A DNA stretch of 64,000 bases from an uncultured Eubacteriales bacterium (GCA_900544575.1 UQVO01000003.1:90715-154714), one strand, 5' to 3'. Counted from the first letter of the stretch, positions 26,298-35,092 are shown. Notes: generated from the sequence alone by a model not told the origin. Translations and numbers: made by a program.

Positions 26298-26948
26298 ATG
26301 AGCAAAATTTCAGTTGCCGCAAAAAAAATCGGCGAATTTATGAAGAGAAACGCTTTCTATCTTCTCATCGTGCTCTGCATAGCGTCGGTGGCAACCGTCA
26401 TTGCGCTTGCAGCCAGCGGTGATTTCGGTTCCGACCCCGGTTCCGCAGTCGTTCAGCCCGAACCCGACGACCCCGGTACGCCCGACGAACCCGACGACCC
26501 CGACGAAAAGCCCGACGAACCCGAAGAGCCCACTCTCTCCTTCGAGTCCCCCGTCAACGGCACGGTATCTCTCGAATACAGCGACACCGTCCTCGTGTGG
26601 AACGACACCCTCGGACAGTACGAAGTGCACCTCGGCGTGGACTTTACGGGTGACGACCTCTCCGTCTTTGCGGCGGAAGCGGGCACGGTTTCGGAAGTCG
26701 GCACGGACGTGCTTGAAGGCAATTACGTCGTCATCGACCACGAAGACGGCTATCAGACCCGCTACTACTCTCTCGACGAGAACATAGAAGTCGCCAAGGG
26801 CGACACAGTGGAAAAAGGTCAGCTTCTCGGCACGATGTCCGCTTCCCGCGGCTCGGAAAGCCTTGCGGGCAACCATCTCCACTTCGAGATGAGCAAGGAC
26901 GGCACGGACATCAATCCTCTCGACGTCCTCGTGCTCGAAGAGAAGTGA
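26298..26948 (+). CDS. SpoIIQ-like LytM (M23) protein
   Basis: Membrane-anchored murein endopeptidase-type protein, 216 aa. A short cytoplasmic N-terminus is followed by one helix at about 19-40, an Asp/Pro/Glu-rich linker (about 50-78) and a LytM domain (85-210). The metal-binding pattern is complete: HLGVD near 114 and HLHFE near 198, unlike B. subtilis SpoIIQ, where one ligand is lost. GGAGG lies 5 nt before the start. Domain order and size match SpoIIQ, but a vegetative hydrolase cannot be excluded. It is divergent from the acyl ligase and ends at a bidirectional terminator. Confidence 0.85.
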   Translation: MSKISVAAKKIGEFMKRNAFYLLIVLCIASVATVIALAASGDFGSDPGSAVVQPEPDDPGTPDEPDDPDEKPDEPEEPTLSFESPVNGTVSLEYSDTVLVWNDTLGQYEVHLGVDFTGDDLSVFAAEAGTVSEVGTDVLEGNYVVIDHEDGYQTRYYSLDENIEVAKGDTVEKGQLLGTMSASRGSESLAGNHLHFEMSKDGTDINPLDVLVLEEK

Positions 26949-27005
26949 CCACCGCAACCGATTTACGACATCACTTATGATGAAATAATCTCCCCCCTTA
27001 CGCAG

Positions 27006-27031
27006 AAAGGCGAGGCACCTGCCTCGCCTTT
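27006..27031. terminator. Bidirectional intrinsic terminator
   Basis: A 12-bp perfect stem (27006-27017 with 27020-27031) with T-rich flanks both ways, between the convergent LytM and symporter genes. Confidence 0.85.
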
Positions 27032-27051
27032 CGCGTTATGCGCGCGCACAT

Positions 27052-28671
27052 TCAATCCTGTTTCGCGGCGCGGGAGTATACGAGATGCTTCGGCAGCGCG
27101 GCGGAGAAAATCGAGTCCAGAAGTTCGCGGCTGACCGCGCATTTGCGCGAGAATATCAGGCTCGCGACGGGGGTCACTATCATACTCGCCGCCATCGTCA
27201 CCACGCCTATGAAAGGCGACTGACCTATGCCCGCCTTGAACGCTTCCCCGAATGCGGGGTCCAGCCCGTCCGAGCGCAGCGAGAAATAGCCGAGCCCGAC
27301 GATGAGCGCGAAAGTGAGCAGGAGCGAGAAGATTATGGAAGCGTACGCGCCCGCTTTGTTCGCCTTTTTGCTGTACAGCCCGTAAACGTACGGGCCCATA
27401 AAGCAGCCCGCTATCGCGCCCCAGCTCAGGCTCATCATACTGACTATGGCGTCTATCTCCACTATGGCGAGCACGGCGGACACCGCCACGAACACCAGGC
27501 ACAGCACGCGTATCAGTATGTTGAGATTGCTTTCGGGAGCGGTTTTTCTGACGTAGCCCTTATAAAAGTCCACGGTCACGGTGGAGCTGGAAGACAACGA
27601 CAGCGCGGCAAGCGTGGACATAGACGCGGAAAACAGCAGCACTATAATGAGCCCCAGCAATGCGGAAGGCAGATTTTCCACCAGCATCGTGGGCACGAGC
27701 CTGTCGAAGTTGCCGTCCGGCACCTCGCTGACGAAACGCGTAATCATACTTCCCATAAAGTACGCTCCGCAGCCGACTATCGCGGAAAACACCGTGGAAA
27801 TGACCGCCCCTTTGCGTATGGCGGCTTTGTCTTTTATGGCATAAAACTTGTGTATGGACTGCGGCATACCCCACATACCGAAAGACGTCAGGCACACGAG
27901 TATGATTATGTTGAACAGCTGATTGTCGAGGAATGTGCCGCCTTCGGGGGTGACGGGGTTGGGAATGAGGGTGAGGTCGGGGTCCGCAAACAGCGCACCG
28001 AGCCCCTCTCCCCAGTTCATCTGCGGCAGGTCGAGCAGCATAAACACCGTGACGACAATGCCGACAATCATTATAAGCCCCTGGATGAAGTCCGTGATTG
28101 TGGTGGCGAAATAGCCGCCGAGGAAAAGATACGCCGCCGTCAGCGCCGCGAGTATCAGAATGCACCACATAGAGTCGATGCCGAGCGCCGCTTCGAATAT
28201 ATAGCCCATCCCCTGATAGACCGACGCGGAATAAGGCAGCAAAAACACGAATATCGTAAGGGCGGCAAAGAGTTTTATATACTTACTCTCATACCTTTTC
28301 TCGAAAAATTCCGGCATCGTGCGCGCGCCGAGTTTCGCGGTCATGACCTTGGTCCTGTTTGCCAGCACCAGCCACGCGGCAAGCGTGCCGATAATCATAT
28401 TCCCGATGCCTATCCAGACCGCGGAAAGCCCGAAATTCCAGCCGAATTTGCCCGCGTATCCGACGAAAACCACGGCGGAAAAGTACGTCGCGCCGTAAGC
28501 GAATGCGGACAGCCAGCCGCCCACGCCCTTGTTGGCGAACATAAAACCTTCCACGCTCGTACTCTTGCGGCGCGTGATGAGCGCAACGGCGAGAATGACC
28601 GCCATATACACTCCGAAAATCAGCCATTGCGGCCAGACTTCGCCTCCCGCCTCGGAAATCAATGAGGGCAT
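27052..28671 (-). CDS. Sodium:solute symporter (SSS family)
   Basis: Secondary transporter of 539 aa with about 13 hydrophobic helices and a LeuT-like fold. After a short N-terminus come GVYMAVILAVALITRR, GWLSAFAYGATYFSAVVFVGYAGKF and LGARTMPEFFEKRY, typical for the family; SMSTLAALSLSSSSTVTVDFYKGY near 385 is the helix-8 Ser/Thr region that usually binds sodium. The substrate (proline, pantothenate, sialic acid or other) is not identifiable. ATG 28671 has AAGGAG 8 nt upstream. Standing after the HAD and G1PDH-like genes, it has its own 189-bp upstream region full of CATATG palindromes. Confidence 0.9.
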   Translation of the reverse strand: MPSLISEAGGEVWPQWLIFGVYMAVILAVALITRRKSTSVEGFMFANKGVGGWLSAFAYGATYFSAVVFVGYAGKFGWNFGLSAVWIGIGNMIIGTLAAWLVLANRTKVMTAKLGARTMPEFFEKRYESKYIKLFAALTIFVFLLPYSASVYQGMGYIFEAALGIDSMWCILILAALTAAYLFLGGYFATTITDFIQGLIMIVGIVVTVFMLLDLPQMNWGEGLGALFADPDLTLIPNPVTPEGGTFLDNQLFNIIILVCLTSFGMWGMPQSIHKFYAIKDKAAIRKGAVISTVFSAIVGCGAYFMGSMITRFVSEVPDGNFDRLVPTMLVENLPSALLGLIIVLLFSASMSTLAALSLSSSSTVTVDFYKGYVRKTAPESNLNILIRVLCLVFVAVSAVLAIVEIDAIVSMMSLSWGAIAGCFMGPYVYGLYSKKANKAGAYASIIFSLLLTFALIVGLGYFSLRSDGLDPAFGEAFKAGIGQSPFIGVVTMAASMIVTPVASLIFSRKCAVSRELLDSIFSAALPKHLVYSRAAKQD

Positions 28672-28688
28672 CTTATATCTCCTTGCAA

Positions 28689-28859
28689 GCGCATATGCGC
28701 AGATTTTCCGTCCTTGGCGCTTCTGCCCGCAAAAAGGACGCGCGCCCCGCGGGCGCATATGTACCTTTGCGCACATAGCCGCCGCCGAATTTGCACATAT
28801 GCGAATTCATACACGCAAAAACGTATGATAAAATGCGCATTCATGCGCATATACATATG
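28689..28859. other. Cluster of CATATG palindromes upstream of the symporter
   Basis: Four CATATG cores occur within 171 bp: 28692-28697 (inside the perfect 12-bp palindrome GCGCATATGCGC, 28689-28700), 28756-28761, 28796-28801 and 28854-28859. The stretch between HAD gene end and symporter start holds no gene. They may be regulator sites or a local repeat. Confidence 0.5.
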
Positions 28860-28860
28860 C

Positions 28861-29649
28861 TCACACGAGCATATCGGGTATCTCTCTCACCGCACTCAGG
28901 ATATAGTCCGGCTTCACCTTCGACTTCGCCGCCGCCTCCGCCGTGGTTTCGCCCGACAGAACCAGCACGGACACGAAACCGCAGTTCTTGCCGAAGGCGA
29001 TGTCCGTGTAAAGCCTGTCGCCGACCATCGCTATCTTGCGCGGCGGCAGGTTGTATTTCAGCGCTATCCTCTGCCCCGCCGTACGGTGCGGCTTGCCCAT
29101 CACCAGGTCGGGTTCCCTCCCGACGGTGAGTTTTATCGCGGAAAGCATCGCCCCGACGTCGGGCATCGGGCATCCTTCCGCGGGGCAGAAATTGTCGGGG
29201 TGCGTCGCAATAAACGGCAGTCCGTCGTTCACGAAACGACAGAATTTGTAAAGTTTGTCGTAAGTGAGAGAAGTGTCGAAACCTATGACGGCAAGGTCGG
29301 GGTCGTCCTCGACGAGCTCGATGCCGTACATCTCGAATTCCGAGCGCAGACGGTCGTTGCCGAGCAGATAAACTTTTTTGCCGCGGTAATTGTCGAGAAG
29401 ATATTCGCAGGTGACCTGTCCGCTGGTGTAAATCTCGTCGGAATACACGCGCAGACCGAGATTGTTCAGGCGCGCGATGTAGTCCGTATGCATTCTGGAA
29501 CTGTTGTTGGTGAAAAAGCAGATGCGCTTGCCCATTTCGCGCAAGCGGTTGACGGCGGCAAACGAACCTTCTATTTCGTTGTCGCCGATGTAAACGGTGC
29601 CGTCGAGGTCGAACAGAAAAAGTTCGACTTCCCTGATGTTTTTCGCCAT
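28861..29649 (-). CDS. HAD-IIA family phosphatase (NagD/phosphoglycolate type)
   Basis: Haloacid-dehalogenase-type phosphatase, 262 aa, normal length. Motif I DLDGTVYIGD is at residue 14, motif II FFTNNSS near 45, the C2 cap lies between, and motif III/IV KPHRTAG with MVGDRLYTDI is near 186-212. Family members dephosphorylate small phosphorylated metabolites such as phosphoglycolate, glycerol phosphate or nucleotides. It lies 28 bp downstream of the degenerate G1PDH-like gene. HAD-IIA phosphatases are common neighbours of AraM/EgsA-type glycerol-1-phosphate dehydrogenases, so glycerol phosphates are a plausible substrate by context only. Confidence 0.9.
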   Translation of the reverse strand: MAKNIREVELFLFDLDGTVYIGDNEIEGSFAAVNRLREMGKRICFFTNNSSRMHTDYIARLNNLGLRVYSDEIYTSGQVTCEYLLDNYRGKKVYLLGNDRLRSEFEMYGIELVEDDPDLAVIGFDTSLTYDKLYKFCRFVNDGLPFIATHPDNFCPAEGCPMPDVGAMLSAIKLTVGREPDLVMGKPHRTAGQRIALKYNLPPRKIAMVGDRLYTDIAFGKNCGFVSVLVLSGETTAEAAAKSKVKPDYILSAVREIPDMLV

Positions 29650-29677
29650 ATTCCTTCCTTTGTGAGCGGTGCGCCAG

Positions 29678-30820
29678 TCAGGCGCTCTTTCTGCCCTCTT
29701 CCCTCTCCGTCCCGGCAGTCATCACGGACAGAAACCCCGTCGCGGCGGCATAGCCGAGCAGACCGCCCGAAAGCTCTCCCGCAAGGGACATCGCATCCAG
29801 CACGTCGCGCGCGGTCACCGCGCTTTTGAGCCAATAGCCCGCGTCGTCGTAAATGCGCCGCCAACGCCTTTCGGCGGCGCGCATATCCTGCACGGACAGC
29901 TCGGCAAGCAGGTCCATCCTGTATTCGCCGAGAATATAATTAATTCTAAAATAAACGTCCGTGTCGAAAAAGTCAAACGCCTGCATAAGATTGACGCGCT
30001 CCCTGCCGGTAAGGCGCGCAATCTCGTCCAGCGCCGCGTCGTGGTCGGCGGGCACGAGAGTGTCTATCGCCGGCGACGAAAGAAAGGACGTATAGAACAC
30101 GGCAAGCGCACACGCGGACAGAAAGACGTACTCTCCGCGCCGCCGCGGCGTCTTCCCCTTTTTCTCCGCAATCCCCGCGAGCAGTTCCGCCATTCTGTCG
30201 CAGGCATATCCGTCGCCGTACTCCGCGCCGCTTTCCAGCACGCGCACCGCAAGCTCCGTCCTGTCCCCGCACACGGTTTCCGTCTGTTTTCTTTCGGGAA
30301 CGACCCGCGCCGTTATCTTGCGCGCATAACAGTCCTCGAACCTGCGCACGGGCAGAGCGTAAAGCAACCCCGCTCCCGCCGCCTCGCATTCCTTGGGACA
30401 TCTGTCAAGCACTTCCCCGTCAAAGAACACCGCGCGCACCCCGCCGCCTTTCAGAAGTCCGTCCTCGCAAGGTACGGTCGGGAAAAGCACGCATTCCGCG
30501 TCCAGCTTTTTTGCCGCCGCTTTCGCCGCTTCCGCCGCCTCGGCAGCCCCCGCTCCGAGCACAAGCCGGCAGCATTCGTCCGCGTCCCCGCCGTCACGCG
30601 CACTCCGCTCCGTCACCCTGAACCCGAAACCTTTCAGCGCCTTGCTTATTTCTTCCGCCGTTTTCCCCGCGTCCGCGTCCGTCACAAGCAGAATGCGCCC
30701 GCTTTCCAGAAATTCCGCCACCGCCTCCGGCAGTTCGCCGACATAACCTCTGCCTGTGTATATCTCCGTTCCGTCCACGGTCGTATTGAGCCGCGGCGCT
30801 TCCGTTTTTCCGCCGAGCAT
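29678..30820 (-). CDS. Degenerate member of the glycerol-1-phosphate dehydrogenase / iron-ADH fold family
   Basis: A 380-aa protein. The N-terminal half reads like a dehydroquinate-synthase/Fe-ADH nucleotide domain: a strand RILLVTDADAG near 36, the strand-loop CRLVLGAGAAEAAEAAK near 80 where active relatives have GGGSxxD, then LFPTVP near 105. The C-terminal part is helical. The expected Asp/His metal pattern is not apparent, so it may be catalytically dead or bind something else. ATG 30820 is chosen because GGAGG lies 5 nt upstream; an ATG at 30883 lacks a ribosome site. The neighbouring HAD-IIA phosphatase supports an AraM/EgsA relation. Family membership is moderately sure, function unknown. 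Confidence 0.6.
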   Translation of the reverse strand: MLGGKTEAPRLNTTVDGTEIYTGRGYVGELPEAVAEFLESGRILLVTDADAGKTAEEISKALKGFGFRVTERSARDGGDADECCRLVLGAGAAEAAEAAKAAAKKLDAECVLFPTVPCEDGLLKGGGVRAVFFDGEVLDRCPKECEAAGAGLLYALPVRRFEDCYARKITARVVPERKQTETVCGDRTELAVRVLESGAEYGDGYACDRMAELLAGIAEKKGKTPRRRGEYVFLSACALAVFYTSFLSSPAIDTLVPADHDAALDEIARLTGRERVNLMQAFDFFDTDVYFRINYILGEYRMDLLAELSVQDMRAAERRWRRIYDDAGYWLKSAVTARDVLDAMSLAGELSGGLLGYAAATGFLSVMTAGTEREEGRKSA

Positions 30821-30965
30821 AGCCACCTCCGCATTCAACGCTAACACTCCGCCCTCCGCGAAAAACGGCTTCTTCTCCTGCATACGGTCGAAAGCTGCCG
30901 AAGCGTGCCGAAAACCCACCCTCACCGAAGCGGACGCCTTCTCCTGCGCGGCATTAAAAGAAAAA

Positions 30966-30995
30966 CTCAAACAAAAACGCGCCGCAGTCGGCGCG
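30966..30995 (-). terminator. Intrinsic terminator after rsmI
   Basis: A 7-bp stem CGCGCCG/CGGCGCG (30978-30984 with 30989-30995, loop of 4) is followed on the minus strand by TTTTTGTTTGAG. It ends the rplI-trmN-rsmI unit. Confidence 0.85.
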
Positions 30996-30999
30996 CAAC

Positions 31000-31797
31000 T
31001 CAAAGCGTGAGTCTGTAAATCTCGTTCTTCGGGACCCCGCGTTCCGCAGCGACCCGCTTTACGGCTTCCTTCTTGTCCATCCCGCCGCCCAGATATGCTG
31101 CAAGATGTTCCTCGGGAGAAAGCGCTAGCATCGGGTTTTCTTCCTCTCCCGCTTCCACGACAAGCACGATTTCCCCTCTCTCCTCGCACTCGAAGGAAAG
31201 CAGGGTGCTCTCCGTCACGCACTCGTGAAGTTTGGTCATCTCGCGCACAGCGTAAACCTTGCGGTCGCCGAGTATGCCGCCGAGCTCCGCCGCCGTCTTT
31301 TTCACGTCGTGGGGCGCGGCATATATGACGAGAGGCAGTCCCGCCTGCGCCGCACGTTCGACCGCGAGCCTGCGTGCCGACGCCTTTTCGGGCAAAAATC
31401 CAAGGAAAACGAACCCGCTGCTTTTCAGCCCGACGAGCGCAACGGCGGTGGTCGCGGCGCTCGGTCCCGGAACGCTTTCGACACTGACCCCGCGCTTTCT
31501 GCAAAGTGCGACGACTTCCGCGCCGGGGTCGGACACGGAAGGCATACCCGCGTCCGTAATGAGCGCGACGTTTTTGCCGTTTTCGACAAATTCCGCAAGT
31601 TTAAGTGCGCATTCCGCTTCGTTAAACTTGTGATATGACACAAGCTGTCCTTTCGCGCCTATATGCGCAAGCAACGGTCTGCTGTGCCGCGTATCTTCGC
31701 AGGCAATGACGTCCGCGGCGCGCAGAGTTTCCTCCGCGCGGCGGGTCAGGTCACCCATATTGCCTATCGGCGTGCCCACGATGTAAAGTTTTGCCAT
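31000..31797 (-). CDS. rsmI: 16S rRNA (cytidine-1402-2'-O)-methyltransferase
   Basis: Methylates the ribose of C1402 in the decoding centre of 16S rRNA using SAM. The protein has 265 aa, slightly short of the usual 275-290. The tetrapyrrole-methylase-like fold is marked by YIVGTPIGNMGDLTRRA at residue 5, CEDTRHSRPLL near 34, LITDAGMPSVSDPG near 79 and the SVPGPSAATTAVALVGL block near 108. It overlaps trmN6 by one base and is last in its operon. All SAM-binding segments are present, so it should be active. Confidence 0.95.
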   Translation of the reverse strand: MAKLYIVGTPIGNMGDLTRRAEETLRAADVIACEDTRHSRPLLAHIGAKGQLVSYHKFNEAECALKLAEFVENGKNVALITDAGMPSVSDPGAEVVALCRKRGVSVESVPGPSAATTAVALVGLKSSGFVFLGFLPEKASARRLAVERAAQAGLPLVIYAAPHDVKKTAAELGGILGDRKVYAVREMTKLHECVTESTLLSFECEERGEIVLVVEAGEEENPMLALSPEEHLAAYLGGGMDKKEAVKRVAAERGVPKNEIYRLTL

Positions 31798-32501
31798 CAG
31801 CAGTAAAGCTCCTCTATCTCACGCGTCCGCGCGCCGTCGGCGTCCAGGACGTAAAGGGCGTCCGCGGTCATCCCCGTCTTTCCGCCTTTGCGTGCGGTCA
31901 TAACAAACGCGTTTGCGCCCGCCCCGACGCGAGGAAACACGAAAGTCGTCTTTTTCGGTTCCAGCCCGTATGCCCTGAACGAAGTCACCGCGTCGCACAG
32001 TCTGTCCGCGCGCATAACCAGCGTGAAGTCGCCTCCGAAACGCAGGCATTCCGCTCCCGCGCGGATGAAATCGTCGAGAGTCGCCTCTCCTTCCCTCTTC
32101 GCGCCCGCCGTCTTTCCTCCGTCCGTGCCGTCGGCGAAATCGAAATAGGGCGGATTGCACACGACTTTGTCGAAACTTTCCCTTCCGAGCTCTTCCCACG
32201 CCCCGCGAACGTCGCGGCACAGGACGCGCATACGCCCGTCAAGCCCGTTGCGGGCGGCATTCTTTGCGGCAAGTTCCGCCGCACGCGCGTCGATTTCGAC
32301 GCCGACCGCCTCTTTCACGCCCTTTTTGAGCAGAGCGAGCACGCACATTATCCCGCCGCCGCAGCCGAGGTCGAGCAGCCTGTCGCGGCTGCCAGCGGAA
32401 AGCAGATTGGCGCAGATGACGGAGTCCTGCGAAAAACGGTAGCCTTCCGTATCCTGCAAAACGGAATGCCCCGCCGCGTCAAGCGTGACTTCGTATTCCA
32501 T
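31797..32501 (-). CDS. tRNA1(Val) (adenine-37-N6)-methyltransferase-like protein (YabB/TrmN6)
   Basis: Class I SAM-dependent N6-adenine methyltransferase, 234 aa. Residues 20-33 (GYRFSQDSVICAN) match the family's substrate loop. The SAM motif LLDLGCGGGIMCVLAL is near 43, the acidic VGVEID near 67 and the catalytic NPPYF near 118. An internal Gly/Lys-rich loop (about 125-137) is as usual variable. The order here, rplI then this gene then rsmI with one-base overlaps, resembles the yabB-yabC pairing of Bacillota. Target position A37 of tRNA-Val is known for the E. coli enzyme and assumed here. Confidence 0.9.
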   Translation of the reverse strand: MEYEVTLDAAGHSVLQDTEGYRFSQDSVICANLLSAGSRDRLLDLGCGGGIMCVLALLKKGVKEAVGVEIDARAAELAAKNAARNGLDGRMRVLCRDVRGAWEELGRESFDKVVCNPPYFDFADGTDGGKTAGAKREGEATLDDFIRAGAECLRFGGDFTLVMRADRLCDAVTSFRAYGLEPKKTTFVFPRVGAGANAFVMTARKGGKTGMTADALYVLDADGARTREIEELYC

Positions 32502-32947
32502 CAGGCGCGTTCCACGCGGATTTTGACGTGAGCGGAGATTTCGGGATAGACGCGCACAAGCACTTCCGCCTCTCCGAAGTCGCGGATGGTGTCCTTGATT
32601 TCTATCTTTTTCTTGTCGATGTCGAAGCCGAGCTCCGCAAGCGCAGCCGAGATGTTCTCGCCCGTGACGGAGCCGAACATCTTCCCGCCGTTGTCACCGC
32701 CGCGCATTTTTACGACGACGACCGTGTCTTTGAGTTTCTTCACCGTTTCGAGAGCTTCGGCACGCTCGGCGGCGACTTTTGCCTCGTGCGCTTTCCTGCG
32801 CTGTTCGGCGACGTACAGATTCTGCGTCGTGCCCTCGGTGGCAAGCCCCTTTTTGAGCAGGAAATTGCGGGCGTATCCGTCGTTGACCTCGACAATCTCG
32901 CCCTTTTTGCCCGTACCTTTCACATCCTGATTGAGAATTACTTTCAT
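32501..32947 (-). CDS. rplI: 50S ribosomal protein L9
   Basis: Binds 23S rRNA near L1 and helps keep reading frame. The protein has 148 aa, full length. The N-terminal domain [19 protein letters not shown] and [13 protein letters not shown] is followed by the long connecting helix (about 40-75) and the C-terminal domain ending IRVERA. AAGGAG precedes the ATG by 7 nt. The stop overlaps trmN6 by one base. Its promoter lies at 32967-32995. L9 is usually next to rpsR/dnaB, so the position before two RNA methyltransferase genes is a local arrangement. Confidence 0.97.
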   Translation of the reverse strand: MKVILNQDVKGTGKKGEIVEVNDGYARNFLLKKGLATEGTTQNLYVAEQRRKAHEAKVAAERAEALETVKKLKDTVVVVKMRGGDNGGKMFGSVTGENISAALAELGFDIDKKKIEIKDTIRDFGEAEVLVRVYPEISAHVKIRVERA

Positions 32948-32966
32948 AATGTTCTCCTTTTCACGG

Positions 32967-32995
32967 ATTATAACACACGGCGCGCGAACTGACAA
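32967..32995 (-). promoter_or_regulatory. Promoter of rplI-trmN6-rsmI
   Basis: TTGTCA (32995-32990) and TATAAT (32972-32967) on the minus strand with a 17-bp spacer; leader of about 13-14 nt carrying the AAGGAG. Confidence 0.78.
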
Positions 32996-33136
32996 TACGC
33001 ACGGCACACATAAACCGCTTCCGCCGCCGCAAACCGCAAAATCTTTCCCTTCCCCGCAAAAAACGAGGATTTTCCCGACTTGACGCGCGGACGTGTAAAA
33101 AGAATTTTTTTGGCAAAACTATCCTAGGAGGTAACT

Positions 33137-33451
33137 ATGAAAGAAATAATTTGCGAAACGTCCAACTGCGAACATAATCTCAAATGCAGATGTCTTGCGG
33201 GGATAATCTCCGTCGGCGACAGCGCGAAATGCCTCAGCCGCATAAAGCGCGAAGGCGGCGCGCTCGCACAGTCCTTTGCGGATGTGGAAGCGGGCGAAGA
33301 ATTTCACGGCGCAAAAAACGACAGCATAGTGCAATGTTCCGCCGAATGCGCCCTGAACTCCGGCGGCGTGTGCACCGCGGACAAAATCACCGTCAAAGAC
33401 GCGCCTTTTGCCGCAAAGTGCAAATCCCGCATAATTTCATCCGGCAAATGA
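33137..33451 (+). CDS. DUF1540 protein with two Cys modules
   Basis: A 104-aa protein made of two DUF1540-like modules, about residues 5-34 and 66-97. Each has a CxxxxCxxNxxxxCxAxxIxV pattern ending in a further Cys near KC-LSR or KC-KSR, so it probably binds two metal ions. AGGAGGT lies 5 nt before ATG 33137. DUF1540 proteins are common in spore formers and clostridia and have no settled function. A terminator follows at once. Confidence 0.85.
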   Translation: MKEIICETSNCEHNLKCRCLAGIISVGDSAKCLSRIKREGGALAQSFADVEAGEEFHGAKNDSIVQCSAECALNSGGVCTADKITVKDAPFAAKCKSRIISSGK

Positions 33452-33467
33452 TGACGATTAAACATTG

Positions 33468-33494
33468 AAAAACGCCGTATAAACGGCGTTTTTT
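33468..33494. terminator. Bidirectional intrinsic terminator
   Basis: An 11-bp stem AAAAACGCCGT/ACGGCGTTTTT with a 4-nt loop and U-tracts in both directions, between the convergent DUF1540 and O-antigen-ligase-like genes. Confidence 0.9.
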
Positions 33495-33524
33495 GTTACT
33501 TTGGCGCATTTCCGTTCCGCCCCA

Positions 33525-34958
33525 TCACGCCGCCGCGCGGATGTATGCGGGCGTGAAAGAGTCGTATCTGCGCGCCTCCGCGCACACTCCGCCGCGCGCA
33601 AAGGTGCGGTTGTATGCGTCGGGTTCGCCCGTGAACTGCGGACGCGAACCGGTGATTTCGAGCATTGCGGTCATCACGAGCACCAGCGCCATAGTCGGGA
33701 AAGGCACAAACGTGCCCGTGTCCATCATCGAATATCCTTCGAAACCCAGCCACGCCACGAGGACGAAAAGGTTGAACGGATTGCGGAGCTTTGCGCACAC
33801 AATCCTGAAGCGCGCGACGTAATACACGGCGTACGCGGCAAGCCCGACCACCCCCATATTGGCGAGCACCTGAAACAGCGTGGAATGGAACCAATAAAAC
33901 TGCATCGTGTTGATGCTGAAATTCTCCCCGACATATCCCAGCCCGACGCCGAGGAAGGGATGGCCCGCAAAGAGCCGCCACGCTTCCGCATAGAGGAGGT
34001 CGCGACTGGACACTCCGAACCCCTGGTCGAACAGGCTGTCTATCGCCGCGGCGATTTCGTCGAAGAGCACGCCGCACACGACCGCCGCAGCCGCGATTAT
34101 GACCGCATAGGCAATGCCCATACGTTTCTTGTCCACGGCTTTGACAAGCGTGCACACGGCGCATACGGGTCCCGTCACGGCAGCCATCAGTATTCCGCCG
34201 CGGGAATAAGTCAGCACTATTCCGACATACTGCGCCACGCCGCAGAGTGCGTATATCCCGCCGTTCCGATAGCGCGACGCGAGATAGAAACACATCGGCG
34301 CCGTCAGGCTGAGTATGGTCGCGGCGTTGTTTTCTATGCCCCAGCCGAAATCGCGCGCCACCGTCCCCCACTCCGACGGAGCGAGGTCCGCGCGGATGTA
34401 CCATACGGCTGTCTCCGCCAGCACGGCGAACCCCAGCCACATCAGCATTTTGGAAAAATACAGCCCGACGTCGCGCCTGTCGTCGCGTCCCGCGAACTGG
34501 TAAATCAGCATATATATCGCAAGCACACCTATGCCGAGAAAGAGCGTGTTGGGCAGCGCACGCAAGTATTCCTCCGCCGTACACACCCCGACGCCGCCCA
34601 GCAGCAGCGCGGCAGATACGAGAAGCTGCGGCACGAACATTTTTCCTAAACGTATGCGCGCCCTGTTGCGCACCACGAATATCGCGAGAGCTATGCCCAG
34701 CGGAATGAAAGTCGGCCACATAAAGATGAAATCTTCCACCTTGTCCGTGAAAATCATACACATTGCATAAAACAACGGAGCGGTGAGCGGCAGGATATCG
34801 TTCAGGGTCACGAGCGCAATGCAGGTGAGAAGCGCCAGCGCAACAAACCCGAACTCCGCGCTTTCCACGGTCCAGGCTATCGTGACTATTGCCGCAAATG
34901 CGAAAAGATAAAAATCCGTGTAGGCAAATTGCGAGAATTTCTTCGCGAATTTCGTCAT
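33525..34958 (-). CDS. O-antigen ligase/Wzy-like membrane protein
   Basis: A multi-pass protein of 477 aa with roughly 11-12 hydrophobic helices and a large extracytoplasmic loop late in the chain, containing GHPFLGVGLGYVGENFSIN near residue 333 and FHSTLFQVLANMGVVGL near 357. This is the wzy_C (PF04932-type) signature, including a YSRGG motif near 268. Such proteins join or polymerise lipid-linked glycans outside the membrane. No glycosyltransferase cluster surrounds it; the SpoVB-type flippase is some 18 kb away. The C-terminal 35 residues are hydrophilic. GGAGG precedes the ATG. Confidence 0.85.
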   Translation of the reverse strand: MTKFAKKFSQFAYTDFYLFAFAAIVTIAWTVESAEFGFVALALLTCIALVTLNDILPLTAPLFYAMCMIFTDKVEDFIFMWPTFIPLGIALAIFVVRNRARIRLGKMFVPQLLVSAALLLGGVGVCTAEEYLRALPNTLFLGIGVLAIYMLIYQFAGRDDRRDVGLYFSKMLMWLGFAVLAETAVWYIRADLAPSEWGTVARDFGWGIENNAATILSLTAPMCFYLASRYRNGGIYALCGVAQYVGIVLTYSRGGILMAAVTGPVCAVCTLVKAVDKKRMGIAYAVIIAAAAVVCGVLFDEIAAAIDSLFDQGFGVSSRDLLYAEAWRLFAGHPFLGVGLGYVGENFSINTMQFYWFHSTLFQVLANMGVVGLAAYAVYYVARFRIVCAKLRNPFNLFVLVAWLGFEGYSMMDTGTFVPFPTMALVLVMTAMLEITGSRPQFTGEPDAYNRTFARGGVCAEARRYDSFTPAYIRAAA

Positions 34959-35009
34959 ATTTCCTCCTGCCGTCCAACGGCGGCACGCCTGCGGAACAAA
35001 ATTATAAAT

Positions 35010-35038
35010 ATAATACCACCATTATCCTTTGCACACAA
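35010..35038 (-). promoter_or_regulatory. Possible promoter of the O-antigen-ligase-like gene
   Basis: TTGTGT (35038-35033), 17-bp spacer, TATTAT (35015-35010) on the minus strand; leader of about 45 nt with GGAGG. The -35 match is weak. Confidence 0.4.
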
Positions 35039-35063
35039 CTCAAACGCGCATATTTCGGTACGG

Positions 35064-35092
35064 TTGACAATCTTTGCGCGCCTTGTTAACAT
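35064..35092 (+). promoter_or_regulatory. Promoter placing the glycosylase mRNA start at its ATG
   Basis: TTGACA (35064-35069), 17-bp spacer, TAACAT (35087-35092). Only 6 nt separate the -10 box from ATG 35099. Confidence 0.7.

Noticed and set aside
31000..31504. N-terminal continuation of the G1PDH-like frame through rsmI
   Set aside because: It is rsmI read in another frame and crosses the rsmI terminator; the real start at 30820 has GGAGG.
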